Of a DNA stretch of 64,000 bases, positions 25,052 through 34,318 are shown piece after piece (the first letter of the stretch is position 1; each line of letters opens with the position of its first letter). The notes below the pieces were generated by a model, which saw only the letters and a program-made list of their open reading frames with translations, did no database searches and was not told the DNA's origin. Both the position numbers and the translations under genes were made by a program. Where the stretch lies: positions 1 to 64,000 of the forward strand of contig JAABTS010000004.1 of NCBI GenBank assembly GCA_011389735.1, in the 5' to 3' direction. The DNA comes from Desulfobacteraceae bacterium. Its GTDB lineage: Bacteria; Desulfobacterota; Desulfobacteria; Desulfobacterales; JAABTS01.

Positions 25052-25993
25052 ATGGATGAACAAAAGCTCAAAAGAATCCTTGCGGGCCATAAAATCTGGC
25101 TGGAAACGGAAGCGCGAGGCGGCGAACGCGCATTATTGAAAGGGGCGGATCTTACCGGCGCTGATTTGATGCGCGCCAATCTTCAACGCGCTGATCTACG
25201 GAATGTCGTGCTTCAAAACGCCAATTTGCAGGAAGCCAATCTTCAGGAGGCGAATTTGAAAAACGCGGATTTGAAAAACGCGGATCTTCGAATCGCCTAT
25301 CTCCGGTTGAGCAATCTTAACGGCGCCGACCTTGAAAGAGCGAATTTACGAGGCGCCGATCTATGGGTGTCTGATCTATCGAACGCCAATTTGAAAGAAG
25401 CCAATCTAAGGGAGGCCAACCTCCAGGAATCCAATCTGAAAGGCGCCGTTCTGGAAGGCGCCAACCTGAAATTCGTAAAACTGACCAGATCGACGTATGA
25501 CCAGATTCCCGAAACAGTTAAATCAGTCTTTGCAAAAAGCTGGCATGTTATCGGTGCGGATGAGGCCGAAGATGACGAGGTCGAACAGTTTATCGATTTC
25601 CCATTGGCGCAGCGCAGTTCCGTCATTCGGATTCTGGAGGATTTCGCCGGCGCCCTCGACCAGCGATTCACCGATCAACCAGGAGTTATCCGAATTTCGT
25701 TTCAGGGAGAAAAGGTTTTTTTGGCCGTAGATCCGGCTGACGGAGAAAGAGTGATTATTGAAAACTATCTGAAGATCGATGAAGCCCCTCGGTCCGGTGA
25801 AGGTGGGGTTTTTATCGACATGTCGGCCGCTGAAAACGGAAACGCCGCTCCTGTGTCCCATGAACAGCCGTCTTTGGACATTGTTTCCGATATCGAAAGC
25901 AGGCTCAAACGGATCAAGCGACTTTATGACGACGGGCTGATAACCCGAGAGGAATTGACCCGTAAGCGCGCAGCGCTTCTGGAGCGGCTATAG
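25052..25993 (+). CDS. Pentapeptide-repeat protein with C-terminal SHOCT-like segment
   Basis: The 313-residue protein has about 25 tandem A(D/N)LxX pentapeptides between residues 30 and 150 (for example ADLTGADLMRANLQRADL). Such repeats fold as a right-handed quadrilateral beta helix. A mixed domain of about 100 residues follows. The C-terminus (IESRLKRIKRLYDDGLITRE then EELTRKRAALLERL) is like a SHOCT oligomerisation helix pair. There is no signal peptide. The role may be scaffolding; gyrase-protecting relatives exist but carry other features. The TAG stop is the one in the TATAG start of the downstream RepA. Its start region follows a RepC copy. Confidence 0.85.
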   Translation: MDEQKLKRILAGHKIWLETEARGGERALLKGADLTGADLMRANLQRADLRNVVLQNANLQEANLQEANLKNADLKNADLRIAYLRLSNLNGADLERANLRGADLWVSDLSNANLKEANLREANLQESNLKGAVLEGANLKFVKLTRSTYDQIPETVKSVFAKSWHVIGADEAEDDEVEQFIDFPLAQRSSVIRILEDFAGALDQRFTDQPGVIRISFQGEKVFLAVDPADGERVIIENYLKIDEAPRSGEGGVFIDMSAAENGNAAPVSHEQPSLDIVSDIESRLKRIKRLYDDGLITREELTRKRAALLERL

Positions 25994-26095
25994 TCTTCCG
26001 GAAATTTGTTTTCACCGCGTTTCCGATGCGGTATAAACCAACCGAATTGAGCCGGAACCGCCGTTTTGTGAAATCAAATTTCTGAAAACCATATA
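25988..26095 (+). repeat. RepA element supplying the upstream gene's stop codon
   Basis: CTATAGTCTTCCGGAAATTT at the left, a diverged core, then TTTTGTGAAATCAAATTTCTG and CATATA at the right. The pentapeptide gene ends with the TAG at 25991-25993 within this end. Confidence 0.75.
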
Positions 26096-26204
26096 AGATC
26101 ATGTTTTCATTTCGTAAAATGATTTTATCGACTTTTCGGAGCCGCCGCCGGGCCGCCGGTCTTCAATCAATGACCGCTTTCCTTGCCGGCAAAGGAGGAT
26201 AAAA

Positions 26205-29200
26205 ATGCGATACATCCTTATAATGTTCGGGATAATGTTCGGGCTTTTACCATTCGGGGCGGCCATGTTTTCCGGCGCCGCTCATGCGGCGATTTCCTTA
26301 TCGGAAAGAGCGGCGTTGATCCGCATTTACGAACAGACCAACGGCGACGGATGGATCGACAGGAGCGGATGGAAGGAAGGGAATCTCGATTCAGACGGTT
26401 TTGCGTTATCAGGAACCGAACACGAATGGAACGGCGTATACATTGAAGAAGATCATGTGACCGCCCTTTTTCTGGGGAGCAACAATCTCACCGGAACCGT
26501 TTCCTCAATGGCCGGCCTTCCATATCTCAAACATATCGATTTTTCTTACAACTCTCTGTCCGGCGAAATCCCGTCCGATCTGGCCGATATATCCGGCCTC
26601 GAGCATATCGATTTTACAAGCAACGCGTTCAGCGGCAGGGTACCCCCGGGAAACACCGGATTGACCGGCCTGACCTACCTGTCCCTCGGCGACAATCAGC
26701 TTCAGGGAGAAATCCCGCCGGGAATCGGGAATCTCGCTCAATTAACCGTTTTAAATTTAAGTTTCAACGCCTTTAGCGGGGCGATTCCATCAGGAATCGG
26801 AAACATGGCGGCGCTCGAATACCTTTCTCTTTCCAACAACGCTCTTACCGGCGCCGTTCCGGCGGATATCGGCCAATGCGCCCGGCTGGTCGAGCTGGAT
26901 CTGAGCAACAACCGTTTGACCGGTTCGATCCCCGAAAACCTCTATAATTTAGGGAACCTGCAATATTTTTCCGTTTACGAAAATCAGTTGACCGGCGGAA
27001 TTTCAAGCAGCATCGGCAATCTGGCCAATCTGAACACACTGTATATTTGCTGCAATTCTTTTGAAGGGCCGCTTCCCGAAACGCTGGGAAATTTAACCAA
27101 CCTGGAGCGTCTGCACGCCTACGAAAACCGGTTCAGCGGGCCGATCCCGTCGAGACTGGGAAATCTAACCAATCTTATCGATTGTTATCTGACCGATAAC
27201 CAGTTTTCCGGAAGTCTTCCGCCTGAGCTGGGAAATTTAAAAAAACTCGAGACGCTCGAAGTGTACAACAATTCCCTGTCCGGTGAAATTCCTTCGTCTT
27301 TGGGGGAACTGACATCTCTAAAACGGCTCGATCTGGACTTGAACCGGTTTGAGGGGAGTATCCCCGCATCTTTGGGTAACCTGGCGAACCTTGAAGGGCT
27401 ATATATTTCACGAAACGCCCTGACCGGAACTATTCCCCGGGAAATCGGAAAGCTGAAGAAACTCGAGTTTCTGAAACTCCACGATAACGCCATTGAAGGC
27501 GCGATTCCGGAGGCTATTGGGAATCTGAGCAGTCTAAAAACTTTATCGCTCTACAACAATTCGCTTACCGGCCGAATCCCGCCCGCCATCGGAAATCTGA
27601 CCGGTCTGGAAATTTTATACCTATGCTGCAACGCCCTTACCGGCCCCATCCCTCCGGAAATCGGAAACCTGCCGAACCTTCAGGAAATGCATGTTTTCGA
27701 CAACGCTCTGTCCGGCGCCATTCCTCCCGAAATCGGGAATCTAACCCGTCTCGTGGAATTGAAAGCCGGCGGGAACGCTCTGACAGGAGAGATACCGTCC
27801 GAAATCGGAAAACTGACCAGTCTGTCCAGCCTTATTCTGAATGACAATCAACTGACCGGAAACGTTCCGGAGTCGTTCATGAACCTGACCCGCATTCAAG
27901 AAGGCGAACTCAATCTTTGCGGCAATGATTTAAGCTCGACGGACACGAATTTGAACGATTTTCTGGATTCCAAACACGGATACGACTGGCTGGAATGTCA
28001 AAAAACAGATGACGGCGGAGAGGACGATTTTTATATCAACGGACTGATCGTCAACATACATCATCCGGACGGCTCCTTTACAACTCGAATATACGTCTGC
28101 GGCCTGTTTCCCGAGCCCGTGGAATCGCTTTCCGTCGCCGGGCCTTCGGGAGATCCGCTTTTTGATCTGAATTCCATCGGCCGGGACGAAAACAGCGATT
28201 GCTATGTTGGAAAATTGAACGGGCGTCCCGAGCCGGGCGAATATTCGTTTTCCGTGTCCGGAGCCGGAAAACAATTTTACGAAAAAGAAATATACGAAGC
28301 CGGCGTCATGCCCGTCCCCGATCCCGCATCCATGACGCCTGCCGATGGCGTCCATACCGGCTCCGATGTTCCTGAATTCACCTGGGCGCCGGTCGATTAC
28401 GGCCAGCCGACTTATTACCGGGTTGAAATCATGGATCAAAACAACAGAACGGTCTACATTTCAGACCCCCTTGACAACGTTTTGTCCCACACGGTCCCTG
28501 ACTGGGCCCTCGAACCGGGCCGGCCTTATTCATGGCGTCTTATCGTAGCGGACGCGCCTGACCATCGAACAGCGCCGCACCAATCCAGAAGCGCCTGGAT
28601 CAATTTTACCAGCGGATTGTCAGATCAGGACGAAATTCCGAAACCCAGGGTTTTGGGACCCGGCTATAACGCGCTGTTCCAGGGAGGGGCTGTGACATTG
28701 AGCGTCGACGGCGCTCCCATAGAGGCGCACGGCGTCAAGGCAAGGTGGAAAATCCGGCGGTTCGACAGGGGATATGCGTGCCCTGACTGTGATTACGACC
28801 CGGAGATCGATCAAACAACTGCATCCGCATCCCTGACTGTTCAGGATAGTTTGATATTGAATATGAAATATGCGTGGAAAGTAAGATTTGAATATGATGA
28901 AAACCATTATTCGGAATGGTCGGAAGAGCGGTCTTTTCTTTATGGGGAACTCACCAGGGACGCCCACGGCGTCATCCCCGGCGGCGCCGGAATCGAGAAT
29001 TTCGATATGATATCGGCAGTTTGCTGGCCTGATGATCCATATTCCAATTACGTTTTCGGATCGGCCGTGACGGATTATGAACACAATTTCAGGATCGGAA
29101 CCTATGATCCGGAAAATGACTGGTACAAGGTGTTCGGTTCCGGTGAATTTATTGTTAAACCGGGCGTTTCCATGTGGTTTCTGTCCCGCGCCGATTTCAA

Positions 29201-29687
29201 CGTCGTGTTCACCGGGGTTCGGGTCAGCACGGAGGTCGATATTGAAGTGGATTTGAAAAGGGGATGGAACATGATCGCCTGTCCGAATCCGGAGAACTAT
29301 GAGTGGGCGTCCGTCAAAGTCGTTCAATATGTGGATGGCTCGAAGGATGAAATTCGGCGGAACCCGGTTTACATCGGAGATCCGGGGGCCGCTGATTTGA
29401 TCAGGAATGCGGAATACTGGGAGTGGAACAACGGCGCCTATTTAGCCATGCAATCCGGCGTTCTTTACGCCCGCAACGGTTACTGGACGAATGCGTCGGC
29501 GGATCATGTTTCTCTGCGTTTTACTCGCGAAGCCCGTATTGCCGCTCTCGCCGGCGCCGAATTTCGGAAGCCTCGCCGGTCCGCGCAACGGGACGGCGAA
29601 AGCCCTCCGCCCCCCATGAACAGTCTGAATGAAAATTTAAAGGATGATATCGGCGGATGCTTTTTAAACACGCTTCAGGAACGCTGA
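26205..29687 (+). CDS. Large secreted leucine-rich-repeat protein, plant-type LRRs
   Basis: The 1160-residue protein has a Sec signal (about 1-28, ending SGAAHA), then an LRR N-cap-like segment with W-N-G-V. About 20 repeats of 24 residues (roughly 80-600) follow the plant-specific pattern L-x-x-L-x-L-x-x-N-x-L-(S/T)-G-x-I-P-x-x-I-G-N-L. Two beta-sandwich-like regions follow: about 610-700, and about 705-810 with a fibronectin-like TWAPVDYGQPTYYRVEI. A further beta domain has KRGWNMIACPNPENYEW. The tail is KDDIGGCFLNTLQER. It is probably exported and involved in adhesion or recognition. CAAAGGAGG precedes the ATG. The gene has no operon partner. Confidence 0.88.
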   Translation: MRYILIMFGIMFGLLPFGAAMFSGAAHAAISLSERAALIRIYEQTNGDGWIDRSGWKEGNLDSDGFALSGTEHEWNGVYIEEDHVTALFLGSNNLTGTVSSMAGLPYLKHIDFSYNSLSGEIPSDLADISGLEHIDFTSNAFSGRVPPGNTGLTGLTYLSLGDNQLQGEIPPGIGNLAQLTVLNLSFNAFSGAIPSGIGNMAALEYLSLSNNALTGAVPADIGQCARLVELDLSNNRLTGSIPENLYNLGNLQYFSVYENQLTGGISSSIGNLANLNTLYICCNSFEGPLPETLGNLTNLERLHAYENRFSGPIPSRLGNLTNLIDCYLTDNQFSGSLPPELGNLKKLETLEVYNNSLSGEIPSSLGELTSLKRLDLDLNRFEGSIPASLGNLANLEGLYISRNALTGTIPREIGKLKKLEFLKLHDNAIEGAIPEAIGNLSSLKTLSLYNNSLTGRIPPAIGNLTGLEILYLCCNALTGPIPPEIGNLPNLQEMHVFDNALSGAIPPEIGNLTRLVELKAGGNALTGEIPSEIGKLTSLSSLILNDNQLTGNVPESFMNLTRIQEGELNLCGNDLSSTDTNLNDFLDSKHGYDWLECQKTDDGGEDDFYINGLIVNIHHPDGSFTTRIYVCGLFPEPVESLSVAGPSGDPLFDLNSIGRDENSDCYVGKLNGRPEPGEYSFSVSGAGKQFYEKEIYEAGVMPVPDPASMTPADGVHTGSDVPEFTWAPVDYGQPTYYRVEIMDQNNRTVYISDPLDNVLSHTVPDWALEPGRPYSWRLIVADAPDHRTAPHQSRSAWINFTSGLSDQDEIPKPRVLGPGYNALFQGGAVTLSVDGAPIEAHGVKARWKIRRFDRGYACPDCDYDPEIDQTTASASLTVQDSLILNMKYAWKVRFEYDENHYSEWSEERSFLYGELTRDAHGVIPGGAGIENFDMISAVCWPDDPYSNYVFGSAVTDYEHNFRIGTYDPENDWYKVFGSGEFIVKPGVSMWFLSRADFNVVFTGVRVSTEVDIEVDLKRGWNMIACPNPENYEWASVKVVQYVDGSKDEIRRNPVYIGDPGAADLIRNAEYWEWNNGAYLAMQSGVLYARNGYWTNASADHVSLRFTREARIAALAGAEFRKPRRSAQRDGESPPPPMNSLNENLKDDIGGCFLNTLQER

Positions 29688-29834
29688 TTTGCGGAGCCGG
29701 TCCGGGCTGTTCACGCTTTTAAATCCTTGTTGGCGCCCGGTTCCGTCCAATCACGAATTGTTTTTTGGCCGCTCAATATCACTAATAACTTACCAGATGT
29801 ATTGACATTTTTATAAAAAAGTGTGATATCCGAG

Positions 29835-30176
29835 TTATAGTCTTCCGGAAATTTAATTTCACTGCGTTGTCGGCCCGGGATATACTAAATTTATTATGTT
29901 GGATGTTGGATGTTGGATGTTGAATGTTGGATGTTGAATGTTGAATGTTGGATGTAGGATGTTGAATTTGAGTGCCCCATTTAACATTTAACATTTGGAA
30001 TTACTGCTCTGAGCGGGTTTGTAACCCGCGTCTACCCTCTCGCGGCCAACGGGGATTACAAATCCCCTTGGAGCGTGAGGAGGTTTTCGTTCATCCACTA
30101 ATTATGCTGAATGTTGGATGTTGAATGTGATTGCCCCATTTAACATTTAGCATCTAACATTTAACATTTTTTAACA
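29835..30176 (+). repeat. RepA left half with heptamer array and inserted RepB
   Basis: TATAGTCTTCCGGAAATTTAATTTC-type left end (first bases TATAGTCTTCCGGAAATT), then eight or more TTGGATG/TTGAATG heptamers. An inserted RepB core (30003-30094) follows, and then more heptamers and AACATTTAAC tracts. No RepA right end was found, and no gene lies in 29688-30228. Confidence 0.65.
30003..30094 (+). repeat. RepB element within heptamer array
   Basis: GCTCTGAGCGGGTTTGTAAC, then CTCTCGCGGCCAACGGGG, and the right end GAGGAGGTTTTCGTTCA. The left terminal TGAACGAAAA is missing. Confidence 0.65.
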
Positions 30177-30228
30177 TTTTTTTATAAAATTCAGGCTTTA
30201 ACGGAAATACGCATCAACACGGGCGCCT

Positions 30229-33200
30229 ATGAAATCACACGACCTTCAGATACAAGAGTTGACCTGTTTACTCGAAATTTCAAGGCTCATTGAAGATCCG
30301 TATCAATCGACCGATGAAATTTTGCAAAAGACGGCGGAAACGATTCCGAATGCATGGCGCGAACCTGAATCGATCTCGGTATGCGTCAGTACCGGCGGCA
30401 ACGTATTTCAATCCTCCGGTTTCACCGAGTCCGACGAATATCGTAAATTTGATATTTCAGTGGACGGCGAACCGGCCGGTGCGATTGAACTTTTTTCAGC
30501 GGGAACCGGAGGCGTTGAGCGGATCGATCGACGTGGTGATTTTATTGCCTCCGTGGCCGGCAGGTTGACTCGGTTTATCGAGAGCAGGCGGATTCAAGAA
30601 GCGCTTCACCGGTACCATGACCATCTTGAAATGCAAATGGCCGAAACCAATGAGGAACTCAAGAGGGAAATCGAAGACCGGAAAAAAGCTGAAGAAACGC
30701 TCAAATATCGTAATCAGGAGCTGAAACTGATCAATCAGGCGGCCCGGTCTTTCAATTCCGTGCTCGATCTGAACAAAGTCCTTGAAACCGTTATGGAAGA
30801 GGTGCGGTGTTCCATGAACGTCGTCGGCACGTCGGTCTGGCTGGTCGATCAGGATACCGGCGATTTAGTCTGCCGTCATGCGACCGGGCCCAAAGGGCGT
30901 ATTGTCGAAAGCCTTCGCCTCAAACGCGGCGAGGGAATCGTCGGATGGACCCTTGTGAACGCCAAAAGCCTCATTGTATCGGACGCTCAAAAAGACGCCC
31001 GCCATATGACCAACCTGAAGGGCGAACTTGGCATGGAGCTGAGATCGATTCTTTGCACGCCCTTATGGAGCGGCGAGACACCTATCGGCGTCCTTCAAAT
31101 TGTGGATACGGAACCCAACCGGTTCGAAGAAACCCATTTGATGATGCTCGACGCTCTGGCCGCTTCAGCCGCGATCGCCATTGACAATGCAAGGCTGTTC
31201 AAGCAGGCGCGGGATGAAATCGATGATCGGAAAAAAATCGAAAAGATTCTGCAGGAAAGCGAGAAACGATATCGGGTCACTTTTGAAAACGCGCCTGTAG
31301 GAATTTGTCAAATTTCGACTGAAGGCCGTTTTTTGTGGGCGAACCCAAAATTCGGAGATATCCTGGATTACCCTCCGGATGAACTGAAAGGCGCCGTTGT
31401 CGAGGACATCGTACATGCAGGGGACAGGGGCCGGTTCGTTGATATCGATACAAAAATCCCGTTTTCAAAGGAATTTCGGTTCATCCGGAAAAACGGGACG
31501 TTCATTTGGGGGAGACTAAATTCAGCTCCGGTGACCGACGCCGACAATCGTGTTTCTTATTCCATTACGGTTCTGGAGGACATTTCCCGGCAGAAAGAAG
31601 CCGAAGTGAAATTGATCGCCAGCAAGGAAAAATACCGCTCCATTCTGGCGAATATCGAAGAAGGGTATTTTGAGGTTGACACCGGCGGAAATATTAGATT
31701 TATCAACGATTCCATCGGTAAAATACTTGACTGCCCGGTGGACGCGCCTGTCGGAAAAAATTTAAAAGAGTTCATGGACGCCAAAAATGCGGAAATCGTT
31801 TTTGAAACCTTCAATTATGTTTTTCATACGGGGCGCCCGGAACAGGGGCTCGAATTCGAACTCATATCGACCCAGGGCGATACGCGGTATGTGGAAACAT
31901 CGGTGGCCGTGATTATTGATGAAACCGGCGAGCGCACCGGTTTGAGGGGCGTTTTAAGGGATATCGGCGACCGGAAACAAGTGGAAACCATGGCCCGGGA
32001 CAAGGCGATGGCGGAAACCGCCACCCGCGCCAAAAGCCAGTTCCTGGCCTGTATGAGCCATGAAATCAGAACTCCGCTCAACGGAATCGTCGGCATGACC
32101 GAATTGATTCTGGAAACGGATCTGGACGAATATCAAGCCAATCTGATTCATATTCTGCTCTCCGAAACCAACTCCTTATTGTCCATCATCGATGACATCC
32201 TGGACTTTTCCAAGATTGAAGCCGGTAAACTGGAACTCGAAGAACTGACATTCGATCTGCGGAAGATGATTAACGGCATGGTCACAAGCCTCGCTGTCAG
32301 AGCGTCTCAAAAAGGGCTTCATCTGGATTGTGAATTGTCCCCGGAAATTCCGGATTATCTTGTGGGCGATCCGGGAAGAATCAGGCAGGTGCTGATCAAT
32401 CTGGCCGGAAACGCTTTAAAATTCACTTATGAGGGAACTATCCACATCAAGGTGGAAGTCGCCGAAGCATCCGGAGAGCAAATCAAGCTCAAATTTTTTG
32501 TCAAGGACACCGGAATCGGGATCGCCGAGAATAAAACCGGCAAAATATTCGAAAGTTTCACCCAGGCCGACGGTTCGACGACCCGGCGCTTCGGCGGAAG
32601 CGGACTGGGAACGGCCATATCCAAACAACTGGTCGAATTGATGGGCGGAGAAATCGGCGTTCAAAGCAAGCTCAACGAAGGAAGCACTTTCTGGTTCACT
32701 GTAGCCCTGAAAAAAGCGGAGCCTCCGGGTTCCGTCGAAACCGGTGAAGCCGCTTCGCCGTCCCATGAATTGAAATCCTTGGAAGACGCCGTTACGAGCA
32801 AACCGGCCGAGGAGGGAAGCGGAGGCTATCGAATCCTTCTGGTCGAAGACGCGATTATCAATCAGCAAGTCGCCATGTTGCATCTGAGAAATTCGGGCTA
32901 CTGGGTGGATATTGCGGAAAACGGCGAAAAAGGCGTGAATGCGTTTAGCAAAGAACATTATGATTTGATTTTGATGGATATCGAGATGCCTTTGGTTGAC
33001 GGTTTCGAGGCCACTAAGCGAATCCGGGAAATTGAACGAAATTCAACCCAAAACCGGCCTGAATCCGCCGGCGTCCCGATCATCGGAATCACCGCGCACG
33101 CCATTAAAGAATGTAAGGAAAAATGCCTTGCGTCGGGAATGAACGATTATATCGCCAAACCCGTCAAGCGGTTGCAATTGTTGAGCATGGTTAAAAAATG

Positions 33201-33624
33201 GCTGCCGTCGTCAGGTTCCGAACCGGTTTCCGGGGAAAGCGCTTCGGAATCGGAAACCTCCGGCGAGACCGATACGCCTATTGATTACGCTCATGCAGTC
33301 GGCGAATTTATGGATGATGAAGATGCGTTGCTGGATATTCTGGATAAATTCGTACACGACGCCCAAGAAACCATAGAGATGCTCCGGGTCGCCTTGAAGG
33401 AAGAAAACAGCCGGAAAATCAAACAAATGTCCCATAAGTTGAAAGGGTCGGCGGCCAACCTGACCGCTCACCAGCTCTCGAACATTGCCCGGGATCTTGA
33501 AAAATCATCGGGTTTGGGGGACTTTGAACAGGCGTGGGATGCGCACCGCCGGCTTGAAAGGGAGTATGCACGGCTAAGCAGCTTTGTCGACGATTTATAC
33601 AAAACAAAAATATTATATGAATAA
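30229..33624 (+). CDS. Hybrid sensor histidine kinase (GAF-PAS-PAS-HisKA-HATPase-REC-Hpt)
   Basis: The 1131-residue cytoplasmic sensor has an N-terminal GAF-like region (1-125) and a coiled-coil linker. A clear GAF domain (about 165-325, GEGIVGWTLVNAKSLIV) and two PAS domains (about 345-465 and 470-595) follow. HisKA has the phosphorylated His near 611 in MSHEIRTPLNG. The HATPase has VLINLAGNALKFT, DTGIGI and GGSGLGT. The receiver has Asp near 917 in LMDIEMPLVDG, and the Hpt domain has His near 1069 in SHKLKGSAANL. It contains a full phosphorelay ending in Hpt. The next gene, a single-domain receiver 19 bases downstream, is the obvious phosphate acceptor. No transmembrane segment is visible. 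No clear ribosome-binding site precedes ATG 30229. Confidence 0.92.
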   Translation: MKSHDLQIQELTCLLEISRLIEDPYQSTDEILQKTAETIPNAWREPESISVCVSTGGNVFQSSGFTESDEYRKFDISVDGEPAGAIELFSAGTGGVERIDRRGDFIASVAGRLTRFIESRRIQEALHRYHDHLEMQMAETNEELKREIEDRKKAEETLKYRNQELKLINQAARSFNSVLDLNKVLETVMEEVRCSMNVVGTSVWLVDQDTGDLVCRHATGPKGRIVESLRLKRGEGIVGWTLVNAKSLIVSDAQKDARHMTNLKGELGMELRSILCTPLWSGETPIGVLQIVDTEPNRFEETHLMMLDALAASAAIAIDNARLFKQARDEIDDRKKIEKILQESEKRYRVTFENAPVGICQISTEGRFLWANPKFGDILDYPPDELKGAVVEDIVHAGDRGRFVDIDTKIPFSKEFRFIRKNGTFIWGRLNSAPVTDADNRVSYSITVLEDISRQKEAEVKLIASKEKYRSILANIEEGYFEVDTGGNIRFINDSIGKILDCPVDAPVGKNLKEFMDAKNAEIVFETFNYVFHTGRPEQGLEFELISTQGDTRYVETSVAVIIDETGERTGLRGVLRDIGDRKQVETMARDKAMAETATRAKSQFLACMSHEIRTPLNGIVGMTELILETDLDEYQANLIHILLSETNSLLSIIDDILDFSKIEAGKLELEELTFDLRKMINGMVTSLAVRASQKGLHLDCELSPEIPDYLVGDPGRIRQVLINLAGNALKFTYEGTIHIKVEVAEASGEQIKLKFFVKDTGIGIAENKTGKIFESFTQADGSTTRRFGGSGLGTAISKQLVELMGGEIGVQSKLNEGSTFWFTVALKKAEPPGSVETGEAASPSHELKSLEDAVTSKPAEEGSGGYRILLVEDAIINQQVAMLHLRNSGYWVDIAENGEKGVNAFSKEHYDLILMDIEMPLVDGFEATKRIREIERNSTQNRPESAGVPIIGITAHAIKECKEKCLASGMNDYIAKPVKRLQLLSMVKKWLPSSGSEPVSGESASESETSGETDTPIDYAHAVGEFMDDEDALLDILDKFVHDAQETIEMLRVALKEENSRKIKQMSHKLKGSAANLTAHQLSNIARDLEKSSGLGDFEQAWDAHRRLEREYARLSSFVDDLYKTKILYE

Positions 33625-33643
33625 AACACACTGGAGGCGCGAG

Positions 33644-34045
33644 ATGAACATCCTGGCTGTGGACGATGATTTCGTCAGTAGAAAAAAAATGAACCTGATC
33701 CTGTCCGCCTATGGCCGGTGCGATGTCGCCATGAACGGCGCCGAATGCATTGAAGCGTTCAACATGGCCCATGAAGAAGGCGATCCGTATGACCTGATCA
33801 CGATGGATGTTCAAATGCCGGGCATAAACGGTATCGAAACCGTGCAAAGAATTCGGGAATGGGAAAAGCAACATGGCGTCCCTCTCGGAAAAGGCGTCAA
33901 AATAATCATGGTGACCGTCAAGGAAGACGCCGCAACGGTTTTTTCCTCGTTTCGGGAAGGATGCGAGGCGTATGTGTCAAAACCGTTTACAAGGGAGTCT
34001 CTTGAAAAAGCTATAGCGGGTTTACAATTTTCAAAGGAGAAGTGA
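33644..34045 (+). CDS. CheY-like single-domain response regulator
   Basis: The 133-residue receiver has the acidic pair in ILAVDDDFVSRKKM, the phosphoacceptor Asp in LITMDVQMPGINGIE near residue 51, and the conserved Thr and Lys (IIMVTVKED, YVSKPF). It has no output domain. TGGAGGCG is correctly placed for ATG 33644; in-frame ATGs at 33584 and 33617 overlap or abut the kinase gene. It is very likely the partner of the hybrid kinase upstream, taking phosphate from its Hpt domain. The target could be a motility or multiprotein switch. Confidence 0.88.
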   Translation: MNILAVDDDFVSRKKMNLILSAYGRCDVAMNGAECIEAFNMAHEEGDPYDLITMDVQMPGINGIETVQRIREWEKQHGVPLGKGVKIIMVTVKEDAATVFSSFREGCEAYVSKPFTRESLEKAIAGLQFSKEK

Positions 34046-34160
34046 CAGCGAATTGGGCCGTTTCGCGGGCGATTCCGAATTACGTCCCGAAGAATTACGT
34101 CCCGAACCGGAAAAATAAATTTCTTCCCTGATCCGGCTTGACATAAAAACATCTTTATCC

Positions 34161-34274
34161 TATAGTTTTCCGGAAATTCAATTTTACTGCGTTGTGGGAC
34201 CGGGTATACATAATTTTATTATGTTGGATGTTGGATGTTGAATGTTGAATGTTGGATGTTGGATGTTGAATGTT
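34161..34274 (+). repeat. RepA left half with heptamer array
   Basis: TATAGTTTTCCGGAAATTC, GTTGTGGGACCGGGTATAC, then TTGGATG/TTGAATG heptamers. The right end is absent. Between the regulator stop and this repeat, GAATTACGTCCCGAA occurs twice in tandem (about 34076-34108). Confidence 0.65.
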
Positions 34275-34318
34275 TTTTGATTTATTTGAACGTATAAAAA
34301 CTGAATAGAGAAAAGCAT

